Of a DNA stretch of 64,000 bases, positions 55,276 to 63,769 are shown piece by piece. Below the pieces are notes generated by a model that was given only the letters and a program-made list of their open reading frames with translations, was not told the origin of the DNA and searched no databases. Both the position numbers and the translations under genes were made by a program. Source of the DNA: Pueribacillus theae (lineage in GTDB: Bacteria > Bacillota > Bacilli > Bacillales > UBA6769); NCBI RefSeq assembly GCF_003097615.1, contig NZ_QCZG01000010.1:28597-92596 (forward strand), written 5' to 3'. The stretch's first letter is position 1. Each line of letters begins with the position of its first letter.

Positions 55276-56430
55276 TTATAGCATTTCAAAAACTTGCTGA
55301 ACATCTTTATCCCCACGCCCTGACAAATTCACGATCAGGACATCATCCTTCTTAAGCGTTGGTGCGAGTTTAAGTGTATAGGCAATAGCGTGCGCACTTT
55401 CTAATGCAGGAATAATTCCTTCTGTTTTCGATAAAATTTGAAATGCCTCAAGCACTTCTTCATTCGTAACAGTGTAATATTCTGCACGTTCCGATACCTT
55501 CAAGTGACTATGTTCAGGGCCAATGCCTGGATAGTCTAATCCTGCGGCAATCGAATACGTTGGTTTTGGATTCCCTTCTTCATCAATCAGTGCCAAACAT
55601 TTAAATCCATGCAGTTCAGCGGGAACGCCTTCCGTCAAAGATGGGGCTTTATCAGGCTCTACACCAATGAGGCGGACATTATCTTCCTCGATATAATGAG
55701 CAAACGCTCCAATCGCGTTGCTTCCTCCCCCAACGCAAGCAATAACAGCGGTCGGTAGCTTTCCTTCTTTCTCCATAATTTGTCTTTTTGATTCTTCGCT
55801 AATAATCGATTGGAAATGTTTCACGATCGTCGGATACGGATGAGGGCCTACCGCAGAACCAAGCAAGTAGAACGTATTCTTGTGATTTTGTACGAGATCG
55901 TTCAATGCTTCATCTACGGCGTCTTTTAAACGTCCTTGTCCTTTCTCGACAGGGACAACTTTTGCACCTAATAATTCCATACGAAATACATTCAGAGCCT
56001 GCCTTTTTGTATCTTCTGCACCCATATAGATGACACAATCCATGCCAAACATCGCGCAGGCAGTAGCTGTCGCCACCCCGTGTTGGCCTGCGCCGGTTTC
56101 AGCGATAATTCGCTTTACTCCCATTCGTTTCGCAAGTAAAATTTGTCCGATAGCATTATTTATTTTGTGCGCGCCTGTATGGTTCAAATCTTCTCGTTTT
56201 AAATAAATTTTTGCTCCGCCCAGCCGGTTTGTTAATCTTTCCGCATAAGTTAGTGGATTTTCCCTGCCGACATATTCCTTTAAATAGTAATTGTATTCCT
56301 GAATAAACTCTTCATCATCTTTATACTTTTCAAATTGTTTATCTAAATCGTCCAATACTTCTTGCAGATCAGGAGGTACAAAGCTCCCGCCAAATTGTCC
56401 AAAGTAACCTTTTTCCTTCACTATGCTCAT
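55276..56430 (-). CDS. trpB: Tryptophan synthase beta chain, not in a trp operon
   Basis: The 384-aa protein has the PLP Lys89 in [12 protein letters not shown], Glu111 in [10 protein letters not shown], the phosphate-binding [13 protein letters not shown] and [15 protein letters not shown]. It makes Trp from indole and serine. No trpA or other trp gene is nearby, so it is an orphan copy or the locus is split. AAGTCTCTCTC... upstream holds only a weak promoter. There is no obvious TRAP or T-box leader in the 300 bp upstream. Confidence 0.95.
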   Translation of the reverse strand: MSIVKEKGYFGQFGGSFVPPDLQEVLDDLDKQFEKYKDDEEFIQEYNYYLKEYVGRENPLTYAERLTNRLGGAKIYLKREDLNHTGAHKINNAIGQILLAKRMGVKRIIAETGAGQHGVATATACAMFGMDCVIYMGAEDTKRQALNVFRMELLGAKVVPVEKGQGRLKDAVDEALNDLVQNHKNTFYLLGSAVGPHPYPTIVKHFQSIISEESKRQIMEKEGKLPTAVIACVGGGSNAIGAFAHYIEEDNVRLIGVEPDKAPSLTEGVPAELHGFKCLALIDEEGNPKPTYSIAAGLDYPGIGPEHSHLKVSERAEYYTVTNEEVLEAFQILSKTEGIIPALESAHAIAYTLKLAPTLKKDDVLIVNLSGRGDKDVQQVFEML

Positions 56431-56469
56431 CTCAGCTCTCCTCCGTATTTGAATAATATACTGTAAATT

Positions 56470-56640
56470 TTAACAGGAAGATGTGCGCTTGTATAGGATA
56501 AAATCAAATTTTCCGGCGATATCAATTGTAATCTCTTCCTTTTCATGACATCTCAAACAAACATAGCTGACACTTTGTTTCTTGGACTTGTTGATATTTA
56601 TGATTTCTTCTTTTTCTTTCCGTTTTTCCGGTATTTGGAT
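56470..56640 (-). pseudogene. Possible zinc-ribbon protein remnant in the trpB upstream gap
   Basis: One minus-strand frame reads KKQSVSYVCLRCHEKEEITI and then IAGKFDFILYKRTSSC with a stop at 56470. The C-x2-C and flanks resemble small zinc-ribbon proteins whose second Cys pair is missing. No standard start or ribosome site is found. The 310-bp gap (56431-56740) otherwise holds A/T-rich sequence and the terminator of the next gene. Confidence 0.25.
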
Positions 56641-56687
56641 ACCAGTGAGATTGTTAATATTCTAAAAAAGCTTTCTTATAATTTAAA

Positions 56688-56740
56688 AAAGAAGCAACAC
56701 TTCTTCCTAAAAAAGAAAGAGGACGCTTCTTTTAAAATGA
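56688..56740 (-). terminator. Hairpin terminator of the GNAT operon
   Basis: AAAAGAAGCGTCCTCTTTC pairs with GAAGAAGTGTTGCTTCTTTT (interrupted stem), ending with TTTTTT on the minus strand, next to the stop of the 58-aa ORF. Confidence 0.7.
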
Positions 56741-56917
56741 CTATTTATTTTTATTTTTGTTTTTATTTTCCTCAATTGCTTTTTTCATTAAGTCACGAGT
56801 CTTTTGTCGTTCTTCCGCTGTATCTGGAAGTGCCCAAGCATAAATGCCATTGTCCTTTGTATCAATTTCGTGTGCCAGTTGACCAATCTTACTTAACGAG
56901 CGATCTTTTATCATCAT
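56741..56917 (-). CDS. Small 58-aa protein coupled to the GNAT gene
   Basis: ATG at 56917 (or the next codon, ATG 56914) follows the GNAT gene within 1-2 bases, and GGAGAGTGAT lies just before it. The protein starts MMIKDRSLSKIGQLAHEIDT, has DNGIYAWALPDTAEERQK and ends with alternating Asn-Lys (KNKNKNK). It is charged and helical with no membrane part. I do not recognise its family. It could be a partner or antitoxin of the acetyltransferase, or a modifier. Confidence 0.7.
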   Translation of the reverse strand: MMIKDRSLSKIGQLAHEIDTKDNGIYAWALPDTAEERQKTRDLMKKAIEENKNKNKNK

Positions 56918-56918
56918 A

Positions 56919-57410
56919 TCACTCTCCTTCCATTAAGTATAACTTACGAAGTCGAATTGATTCAAGTTCAAAAATAACTAGACGATTATTGCCAATGTAT
57001 CGAGCCCCAAGACTCTCATAATATCGAATAAGTCTTGGATTGATTTTGCTTTCAATACATACAATCCCATCATTCCCGCTCTCAAAGCTTTTCATGCATA
57101 CAAAAGCCAATAGCGGGTGAGCAATAAATAATCCCCATCTGTTCCTATTATCGGGAGAAGACTCAAGAAATCTAACCAAAACAAAGCCTTCATCATACTC
57201 AAAAGATATCAACCCTTGTATGTCAGGAGAACCAAGTATTATTAACTTATATACCTCCCGACGAGGATTGTTAAACTCTGTCCTCCAGTCAAAGAACCAA
57301 CCATGTTTAGATGGAGAAACCCCTGGAAGGTCATCCAAATTTAATGGTTCAACATTACCTGTAAACGTCTCACTTTTACTTAATTTCCTATGTACTTTAA
57401 CCCTCAACAT
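56919..57410 (-). CDS. GNAT-like N-acetyltransferase
   Basis: The 163-aa protein has a GNAT-like second half: GLISFEYDEGFVLVRFLESS, LLAFVCMKSFESGNDGIVCI and PRLIRYYESLGARYIG, the last being typical of the C-terminal alpha4-beta7 region. The acetyl-CoA P-loop is not a clear Q/RxxGxG/A, so activity is less certain. A ribosome site is weak before 57410. It is the first gene of a two-gene unit with the 58-aa ORF. Confidence 0.65.
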   Translation of the reverse strand: MLRVKVHRKLSKSETFTGNVEPLNLDDLPGVSPSKHGWFFDWRTEFNNPRREVYKLIILGSPDIQGLISFEYDEGFVLVRFLESSPDNRNRWGLFIAHPLLAFVCMKSFESGNDGIVCIESKINPRLIRYYESLGARYIGNNRLVIFELESIRLRKLYLMEGE

Positions 57411-57528
57411 ATCACCAACTCTTAAGCATGATAAGTATATTATATCAAAAATTCAGACAATAATAAGATTCTTTTGTTTCTTATCAGTCGATATTCAAGG
57501 GATCTATTTATAAATTCTGACTATTCTG

Positions 57529-57578
57529 TTGACATTATTCATTATTTAAAATATAATAAAACCATACTAAAAAGTATG
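57529..57578 (+). promoter_or_regulatory. Sigma-A promoter and TetR operator upstream of the double-HTH regulator
   Basis: TTGACA (57529-57534), 17 bases, TATAAT (57552-57557). The palindrome CATACT-AAAA-AGTATG (57563-57578) lies directly after the -10 box, where a bound repressor blocks transcription. The same arms recur at 58433-58448. Confidence 0.85.
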
Positions 57579-57615
57579 TATATAATGCACTTAAAAGTTT
57601 TTGAGGTGTTGTAAA

Positions 57616-58398
57616 TTGAAACCATATGACAAAATTATGGATGCTGTTAAGAATCTTGCTACGCATTATCCATATGACAAAATAACCTATGCTGATGTGG
57701 CAAAAGAAGCTAACGTTCATTGGACCACAGTACGACGGCATTTAGGAAATAAAGAGAATTTGAAAAAAAAACTGCTGGCTTATCAATCCGAGAATAATCA
57801 TTCCTTCACAGATACTCGAACAAAAATCCTTGATGCAGCCGAAAAAACTTTTACAAAATATGGCTATGAAGGAGCTACTTTAGATCAGGTAGCCAAAGAA
57901 GCAGGATTGACAAAAGGTGCTGTGTATTGGCATTTTACGAGCAAAAGTGATTTGTTCTTAGTCCTTACGGACCGTAGTCTTAAAAAACTTATAGAAGGTC
58001 TTCCCCAACAGTCAGAGGATATTTTTAATTCCAGGAGTTCGATGGAGGCATTAAAAGTACTTTTAGAAAACGAATTTCGTGCTTGTGCAGAAGAAAAGAA
58101 CGATAAACCATTACTCTTTTTTGAATTTATTTCAAAACGCAGAGATCAGGAAATTAAAGAAAAGTTAAGCACGTCTTTTTCACAGTTATTCGAAGGGACT
58201 TCTGAGATTTTGAAAAAACTTCAACAACAAAATCTTGTAACACGTGATGTTGATTCCCACGCGTTATCAGTTATTCTTCATGCATTAACAAATGGCATCA
58301 TGCTAATGTCCTTAGTCTCTCCAGATCATGTACCATTACGTACAATCGCTGACGATGTTTCAAAGATTATTTGGAAAGGAATAATGCCCGAAAATTAA
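57616..58398 (+). CDS. TetR-family regulator with two tandem HTH domains
   Basis: The 260-aa protein has an N-terminal extra TetR-like HTH (MDAVKNLATHYPYDKITYAD, VHWTTVRRHLGNKENLKKK), then the canonical TetR HTH (KILDAAEKTFTKYGYEGATL, LTKGAVYWHFTSKSDLFLV), and a C-terminal ligand domain of about 140 residues. The double HTH resembles a fused dimer and is unusual. I chose TTG at 57616 because TGAGGTG lies at the right distance upstream; an in-frame TTG at 57601 is in the ribosome site. It is divergent from no gene but adjacent, same strand, to the hydrolase. Confidence 0.9.
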   Translation: MKPYDKIMDAVKNLATHYPYDKITYADVAKEANVHWTTVRRHLGNKENLKKKLLAYQSENNHSFTDTRTKILDAAEKTFTKYGYEGATLDQVAKEAGLTKGAVYWHFTSKSDLFLVLTDRSLKKLIEGLPQQSEDIFNSRSSMEALKVLLENEFRACAEEKNDKPLLFFEFISKRRDQEIKEKLSTSFSQLFEGTSEILKKLQQQNLVTRDVDSHALSVILHALTNGIMLMSLVSPDHVPLRTIADDVSKIIWKGIMPEN

Positions 58399-58421
58399 TC
58401 CCGTACATTTACGGGATTTTT
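58396..58421 (+). terminator. Terminator of the TetR gene
   Basis: AATCCCGT and ACGGGATT form an 8-bp stem with a short loop, then TTTTT. Confidence 0.85.
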
Positions 58422-58432
58422 AAAGAAGCTAA

Positions 58433-58448
58433 CATACTTAAAAGTATG
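58433..58448 (+). promoter_or_regulatory. Second TetR operator, upstream of the hydrolase
   Basis: CATACT-TAAA-AGTATG has the same arms and spacing as the operator at 57563-57578, flanked symmetrically by A and T. It lies 56 bp before the hydrolase start. Confidence 0.8.
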
Positions 58449-58503
58449 TGAATAATGTTATTTACTGAGCGTTTAAAAAAATGTTAAAAAGGAGAAGGAA
58501 GCA

Positions 58504-59445
58504 TTGGTCATTACGATATTACTGCTTATCTCTGTATTTATTGGTGGGCTATATGTTTATAACCAAGTGCAATTTAAAAAAGCAGAATCCTTATATCCAC
58601 CAATTGGAAAATTTATAACAGTTGATGATGTTAAACTTCATTATATTTCTGAAGGAAGTGGTCAACCAATCGTGTTACTACATGGAGGAATGCTTTCTAG
58701 TGGAGATTTTATAGATGTCATAAAGTTAGCCGCTAAACAAGGTTATCACGCAATAGCGTTTGACAGGCCTGGATACGGATATAGTGAGAGACCTAAACAA
58801 ATAGAAATGACCCCTATTTTTCAAGCGAAGCTTATTCATAAGGCATTAAAGAAATTAAGAATCAACAAACCTATTATTCTAGTCGGACATTCGTGGAGTG
58901 GTACGATGACCCTTTCCTATGCACTCCAATATCCTAGTGAAGTAGCTGGAATTGTAACGTTAGGAGCAGCAATGTATAAAGAGGGTTATCCCGCAGAACA
59001 TGGCGATTTCCTATCCAAACTGGTAACAACCCCCATTTTAGGTAGTTTTATTTTAAATACATTGTTAAAAACTCCACTAGGAAAAGGGATGGCAAATGCA
59101 ATGGCAACCGCAACATTCGAACCTGAAAAAGTACCGGAGGGTTACAGAGAAAAGGTTTATGCTTTAGGCTTCCGTCCAGGCCACTTTAAAGCAAACCGTG
59201 AGGATGTCCTTGCTTTCCCGGAAACCTCAAAAAATTTGAGTAGTAGATATAAAGAAATTAATATACCTGCCATGATTATCGTCGGGGAAAAGGATCCTTT
59301 TGGGACAATTGAACAAGCTCAACGATTAAAAAATGAGATTCCCCATGCAACCTTGATGCTTATTCCGAACATCGGTCATATGATTCCAGAACTTCATCCA
59401 GAAATAGTCATGGACATTGTAAATGCTTTAGTACTTAAAAAATAA
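58504..59445 (+). CDS. Membrane-anchored alpha/beta hydrolase
   Basis: The 313-aa protein begins with one hydrophobic segment (ITILLLISVFIGGLYVYNQV), a likely membrane anchor or signal. It then has the alpha/beta hydrolase core: LLHGGMLSSGDF, FDRPGYGYSERP, nucleophile Ser130 in VGHSWSGTM, an acid in VGEKDPFG and His in IGHMIPELHP. Substrate is unknown; esterase or epoxide-hydrolase-like activity is possible. The TTG start follows AAAAGGAGAAGGAAGCA. It is controlled by the neighbouring TetR-type repressor via the shared operator. Confidence 0.9.
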   Translation: MVITILLLISVFIGGLYVYNQVQFKKAESLYPPIGKFITVDDVKLHYISEGSGQPIVLLHGGMLSSGDFIDVIKLAAKQGYHAIAFDRPGYGYSERPKQIEMTPIFQAKLIHKALKKLRINKPIILVGHSWSGTMTLSYALQYPSEVAGIVTLGAAMYKEGYPAEHGDFLSKLVTTPILGSFILNTLLKTPLGKGMANAMATATFEPEKVPEGYREKVYALGFRPGHFKANREDVLAFPETSKNLSSRYKEINIPAMIIVGEKDPFGTIEQAQRLKNEIPHATLMLIPNIGHMIPELHPEIVMDIVNALVLKK

Positions 59446-59520
59446 TTCCATCTGGCAATCGGGAAGATATATGAAGATATATATTTGTACATCGATTAAA
59501 CATTTTTAAGAATGGCGAAG

Positions 59521-59770
59521 GAGATTCTTTTGTATCTTGCCGATTGATGTTCTAGGAAACTCCTTAACAAATTCAATATGCTCTGGGATTTTAAAGTCAG
59601 AAAGAGATTCTTTGCAAAAAGCGATGATTTCCTCTTTCGTTATCGTTACCCCTTCGTGTAGTTGTATAAATGCTTTTACAACTTCATCTCTTATTTTTTA
59701 TCTAGAACAGATATTACAGCTGAATCTCGTGCAGCTGGATAAGAATTAATAGGGCATAATTTTTCAAATA
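59521..59770 (-). pseudogene. C-terminal fragment of an acyl-CoA synthetase (AMP-forming ligase)
   Basis: The minus strand encodes SYPAARDSAVISVLDKK, then after a one-base frameshift RDEVVKAFIQLHEGVTITKE and EFVKEFPRTSIGKIQKN, which is the AMP-binding C-terminal domain with the catalytic Lys motif. No upstream part of the gene is present and the frame is broken. It is a decayed remnant. To its right, on the plus strand, NAADEMENMELTFYQWFR before a stop at about 59869 may be another remnant. The rest of the 509-bp gap between the hydrolase and lysR shows nothing. Confidence 0.75.
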
Positions 59771-59954
59771 TATGAAGGCTTGAAGCAGATTATTAATAGC
59801 AAATTGGAGATTTATGGAATGCAGCAGATGAAATGGAAAACATGGAGTTGACATTTTATCAATGGTTTCGATAGCGATTTATAGATTAAAAGAGTATTTG
59901 CTAGGTTTTTTGGTAGGGAGTAATTCTCTTCCGTAAGATGGTAGTAAAGGGAAA

Positions 59955-60842
59955 TTATGATGTATAAATTTCCCTCACTACATTTATAAATTCCTTTAGT
60001 GCATAAGATTTATATGCATTTTTTTTAGTAATTATTCCAATGTTCCAAACCGTTTTTGGTTGTGTAATCGGTAAGGCGACAATATCAATATCATTTAATT
60101 TATTGGCAAGTATTTTGGGAATTACAGTTATCCCCAACTGGGCAGATACTAGCTGTAATACTAAATCCCATTGCTTGCTTTGGAATGTGACCTCTGGGGA
60201 GAAACCTGACTCGATACAATGATTTCGAATGAGATTATATAATGCAAATGACTTATCGAATAAAATAAACTTTTCTTCTTTCAATTGGGATAGGCTTACT
60301 TCTTCTGCTCCAGCAAGCGGGTGCTTTGATGAAACGCAAACAACAAATGTATCTTGATAAATGACTTCAGCATCTAACGTGTTAGATGCTGGCAAGACGA
60401 CAAAGCCGATATCCAATTCCCCACGATTTACTAAACTTTCTATAATGACGCTTCCATCTTCTTCGGTTGTTAACGTCACTTTAGGGTATTTTTTCAAAAA
60501 ATGATAAGCGACTTGAGGAAAGAAGACAGTTCCAATAATTTGCGGGATTCCTACCCTTACCTCACCTATAATAACTTCGGATAGTTCATGTAAAGATTCG
60601 GGTATGCTCGTTACTTTTGCCAATATTTCTTTACTTTTCTCATAAAGAACTTTTCCTTCATCTGTTAGTTGAATTTTTTTGCTTGATCGATCAAATAATG
60701 TGACTTTCAGTTCTTGTTCCAACTTTTGAATTGTTTTGCTTAAGGCTGGCTGACCTACATATAGTGCTTCGGCAGCTTTTGTAAACCCTTTTTTTTCTAC
60801 AACTGTAATGAACACTTCTAACGATCGTAACTGTAGTTGCAT
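59955..60842 (-). CDS. LysR-family transcriptional regulator
   Basis: The 295-aa protein has an N-terminal wHTH (LEVFITVVEKKGFTKAAEAL, VGQPALSKTIQKLEQELKV) and a C-terminal PBP-like effector domain (IGEVRVGIPQIIGTVFFP). It is divergent from the DUF3311-symporter-nitrilase genes, whose regulator it most likely is. I chose ATG at 60842, five bases after GGAGG; an earlier GTG two codons upstream is inside the ribosome site. Confidence 0.93.
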   Translation of the reverse strand: MQLQLRSLEVFITVVEKKGFTKAAEALYVGQPALSKTIQKLEQELKVTLFDRSSKKIQLTDEGKVLYEKSKEILAKVTSIPESLHELSEVIIGEVRVGIPQIIGTVFFPQVAYHFLKKYPKVTLTTEEDGSVIIESLVNRGELDIGFVVLPASNTLDAEVIYQDTFVVCVSSKHPLAGAEEVSLSQLKEEKFILFDKSFALYNLIRNHCIESGFSPEVTFQSKQWDLVLQLVSAQLGITVIPKILANKLNDIDIVALPITQPKTVWNIGIITKKNAYKSYALKEFINVVREIYTS

Positions 60843-60858
60843 AGTCACCTCCAGGTTT

Positions 60859-60873
60859 ATTCCAAAAAGGAAT
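60859..60873. promoter_or_regulatory. Candidate LysR operator
   Basis: ATTCC-AAAAA-GGAAT is a perfect 15-bp inverted repeat of the T-N11-A kind. A further half-site ATTCC is at 60881-60885, 22 bp away. A second inverted repeat, CTTTCAA/TTGAAAG (60944-60968), lies nearer the divergent genes. Placement in the 172-bp divergent gap supports LysR binding. Confidence 0.55.
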
Positions 60874-61014
60874 GTTTTATATTCCTTTGATGTATTTTAC
60901 TTCATGATAACGGAAGTGTAAAATGATAACACAGTTGAATACGCTTTCAATTGAATATTTTTTGAAAGTGAATACAATTTATCTTATGTTTTTTATGGAA
61001 AGGGGAGGATTATT

Positions 61015-61266
61015 ATGAGAAAAGCCCATGCACTATGGATTACTGCGTTCTTTATTATTTATTTATTAACCTTTTTACCGAATTTCGGTATTATGAATGA
61101 CCTAAAATTCATCGGATTTTTGCCACAATCTTTAGCTTGGGTTTTGCTGTTAAATGCAATTAATACTGTCATTATTTTTGTTATATATTTTAAGTTTTTT
61201 AAACCGTTTGCACAGAACGTAGAAGAAAAAATGATGAAAATTGAACAGGAGGGTGAACAAACATGA
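61015..61266 (+). CDS. DUF3311 small membrane subunit of a sodium:solute symporter
   Basis: The 83-aa protein has two hydrophobic segments (ALWITAFFIIYLLTFLPNFG and WVLLLNAINTVIIFVIYFKF) and an acidic C-terminus. It is the DUF3311/YhdT-like small protein usually encoded just before SSS-family symporters, and its stop overlaps the symporter start by 4 bp. AAAGGGGAGG is its ribosome site. It probably assists the symporter. Confidence 0.88.
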   Translation: MRKAHALWITAFFIIYLLTFLPNFGIMNDLKFIGFLPQSLAWVLLLNAINTVIIFVIYFKFFKPFAQNVEEKMMKIEQEGEQT

Positions 61267-62744
61267 GCCAGGTTGCAGTGACGATTGTCGTATTAATTTT
61301 ATTTTTAGGGATATTACTCTGGATTAGTAACTTGGCATCTAAGTCGAACATTGCCACTCCAAGTGATTTCTTCCTTGCAAACAGAAGTCTTGGAACGATT
61401 GTCATGACGATGACAACAGGTGCTAGTTATTTCAGTACATGGACATTGCTTGGTTCAATTGGTAACCATTACCGCGATGGGGTTTGGTTTTCAGCTTTTG
61501 CCGCCTGGGCTGTTGTTCATGCTTTATTCATCTGGTTATTTGGTTCGCGAATTTGGTATTTGGGAAGAAAGCATAACTTTGTGACGCCAGGCGACATGAT
61601 GGAAAAATATTATAAAAGTCCTTTTTTAAGAATACTATTTGCTCTCGTCGGGATGATTGGCCTTATCCCATATATGCTTATTCAAATAACTGGAGGGGCT
61701 TTTTCTTTAAATAGTTTAACTAATAACGCGATCCCGTATTGGGTTGGCATTTTGATTATGGGTGTTTTCGTCGGGATTATTGTCACGCTGAGTGGTGGAC
61801 GAGGCGCAGCATGGGCGGATACATTTATGGGCTTTTTCTTTGGAACGACATTATTAGTCATTACGCTCATCTTTATTTATAGTGCTGGGGGTTTTAATGC
61901 GTTCGTTAATTTGCAATCGGTAGCACCTGAAATTCTTGTAAATAAAGGGCAATTCCCTGGTATAGTAGAAACAGCTGTTGGGTTAATGTTCGGATTTTGG
62001 ATTATGCCTCATATGTGGCAAAAATTTTATTCTGCAAAGTCTCCTACGATTTTAGCGAAAACATCTATTATTACTCCGTTTTGGAATTCTTGGTTGATGG
62101 CGCTTGGAGCACTTTTTATCGGTATGATGGCACATACACCCGGATTAGTTCCTGGACTTACACCGGAGAATAGCGATACGATTATACCATTATTTTTTTC
62201 TACTTATGCACCAATATTTGGTGCCATCGTTGTAGCAGCTATCATTGCGGCTGGTATTTCGACAATCAATAGTGCGTTACTTTCTTCTGCAAGTTTGCTT
62301 GTGAACGATATTTATGTGCGTTTTATTAATAAAGATGTAAGTCCAGCTAAAACGACCTTTATTAGTAAGATGACTGTATTATTGATGACATTAATTGTAG
62401 TTATTTTTGCCTTTATCCCTGCTGCCCAAGGATTTCTCATTCCAGTCGCGGCATTAGGTTATGGTATTGTTTTGCAACTTGTTCCTGCAGCACTTGGTCC
62501 ATTATATTGGAGAAAAGGTACATTAGCTGGAGCAGCCGCATCCATTATAGTAGGGGAGGCCGCGCTTGCCGCAGTTTATATTTTCGGTTCGCCATTATCG
62601 TTCGGACCTGCTACAACAGGATTCATTTTAGGGATTTTGACATTCATTGGAGTTAGCATGATTACAAAAGATACAAATGCTCAGGAAAAAGATGATCATC
62701 ATAAAGATTTAGTAGAAACATATTTCCCGAGTGAAGCAAATTAG
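61263..62744 (+). CDS. Sodium:solute symporter (SSS family)
   Basis: The 493-aa protein has about 13 hydrophobic segments and SSS signatures: FFLANRSLGTIVMTMTTGAS, GGRGAAWADTFMGFFFG and AIIAAGISTINSALLSSASL near the C-terminal half. It takes up an organic solute with Na+. Its operon partners are the DUF3311 protein and a nitrilase, so a nitrile or a related carboxylate/amide is a plausible solute. Confidence 0.93.
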   Translation: MSQVAVTIVVLILFLGILLWISNLASKSNIATPSDFFLANRSLGTIVMTMTTGASYFSTWTLLGSIGNHYRDGVWFSAFAAWAVVHALFIWLFGSRIWYLGRKHNFVTPGDMMEKYYKSPFLRILFALVGMIGLIPYMLIQITGGAFSLNSLTNNAIPYWVGILIMGVFVGIIVTLSGGRGAAWADTFMGFFFGTTLLVITLIFIYSAGGFNAFVNLQSVAPEILVNKGQFPGIVETAVGLMFGFWIMPHMWQKFYSAKSPTILAKTSIITPFWNSWLMALGALFIGMMAHTPGLVPGLTPENSDTIIPLFFSTYAPIFGAIVVAAIIAAGISTINSALLSSASLLVNDIYVRFINKDVSPAKTTFISKMTVLLMTLIVVIFAFIPAAQGFLIPVAALGYGIVLQLVPAALGPLYWRKGTLAGAAASIIVGEAALAAVYIFGSPLSFGPATTGFILGILTFIGVSMITKDTNAQEKDDHHKDLVETYFPSEAN

Positions 62745-62757
62745 AAGGGTGATTATA

Positions 62758-63711
62758 TTGAAGCAAAAAAATCAGTTTAAAGTGGCAGTTGTACAAGCCG
62801 GTTCAGAAGTGATGGATAAGGAAAAAGGGATAAAAAAGACGGTTCGCTTGATTGAAGAAGCGAGTCAGGAAGGTGCGAAGATTATCGTTTTTCCGGAAGC
62901 GTTTATTCCAGCGTATCCTCGGGGCATGTCTTTTGGAACGATAGTAGGATCCCGTTCTGATGAAGGTAGAAAAGATTTTTTCCAGTACTGGGAAAATTCA
63001 ATTACAGTTCCAGGTCCTGAAACAGAGGAAATCGGCAAAGCAGCCAAACTGGCGAAAGCATATGTCGTAATTGGTGTTATTGAAAAGAATAATGACTCAA
63101 GCCAGGGAACGCTCTATTGTACAGCATTATTTTTCGGACCGGACGGAGAGCTATTAGGCAAACACCGGAAGCTAAAACCAACAGGTTCAGAACGACTTAT
63201 TTGGGGAGAAGGAGACGGTAGCACGTTGCCCGTTTTTGATACGCCGTACGGAAGAATTGGATCGCTCATCTGTTGGGAAAATTATATGCCGCTTGCTCGC
63301 GCAGCAATGTATGATAAAGGTGTGCAAATTTATATCGCGCCAACCGCTGATGGAAGAGATACTTGGTTTTCCACGATGCGACATGTTGCAGTGGAGGGCA
63401 GATGTTTTGTACTGTCGTGTAATCAATATTCTACAAAAGACATGTATCCGGAAGATATATCTTCCCGAAAAGAATTTGAAGATTTACCACATGAACTTAC
63501 TTTAGGTGGCAGCTGTATTGTCGATCCGCTTGGTGAATTTATTGTTGAACCTGTAATGGGTGAGGAAAAAATTATTTATGCGAATATCAATTTGGATAAA
63601 ATTGCGGAAGCACAGTTTGACTTTGACGTCGTTGGCCATTATTCACGCCCAGATGTTTTCCAGTTAACAGTGAATGAGCAAGAACAGAAAAATACAATTT
63701 GGAAAAAGTAG
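62758..63711 (+). CDS. Nitrilase (carbon-nitrogen hydrolase)
   Basis: The 317-aa protein has the nitrilase triad: Glu47 in VFPEAFIPAYPRG, Lys138 in KHRKLKPTGSERLIWGEGDG, and Cys172 in SLICWENYMPLARAAMY. The strings LKPTGSERLIWGEGDGS and CWENYMPLAR are typical of true nitrilases (nitrile to acid plus ammonia), not of amidases. I chose TTG at 62758, six bases after AGAAGGGTG; the longer frame to 62731 overlaps the symporter. It ends the LysR-linked operon. Confidence 0.93.
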   Translation: MKQKNQFKVAVVQAGSEVMDKEKGIKKTVRLIEEASQEGAKIIVFPEAFIPAYPRGMSFGTIVGSRSDEGRKDFFQYWENSITVPGPETEEIGKAAKLAKAYVVIGVIEKNNDSSQGTLYCTALFFGPDGELLGKHRKLKPTGSERLIWGEGDGSTLPVFDTPYGRIGSLICWENYMPLARAAMYDKGVQIYIAPTADGRDTWFSTMRHVAVEGRCFVLSCNQYSTKDMYPEDISSRKEFEDLPHELTLGGSCIVDPLGEFIVEPVMGEEKIIYANINLDKIAEAQFDFDVVGHYSRPDVFQLTVNEQEQKNTIWKK

Positions 63712-63725
63712 ATGGATCGTAAAAC

Positions 63726-63769
63726 CCTTTCCAAGGAAGTGGATATCATTCCTTGGAAAGGATTTTTTT
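63726..63769 (+). terminator. Terminator of the nitrilase operon
   Basis: CCTTTCCAAGGAA pairs with TTCCTTGGAAAGG around ten bases, followed by TTTTTTT. The remaining 230 bp of the window shows no convincing gene. Confidence 0.9.

Noticed and set aside
56545..57021. 158-codon plus-strand ORF
   Set aside because: It is rich in Phe, Tyr and Lys runs from A/T-rich sequence, overlaps the 58-aa ORF and part of the GNAT gene, and lacks a ribosome site.
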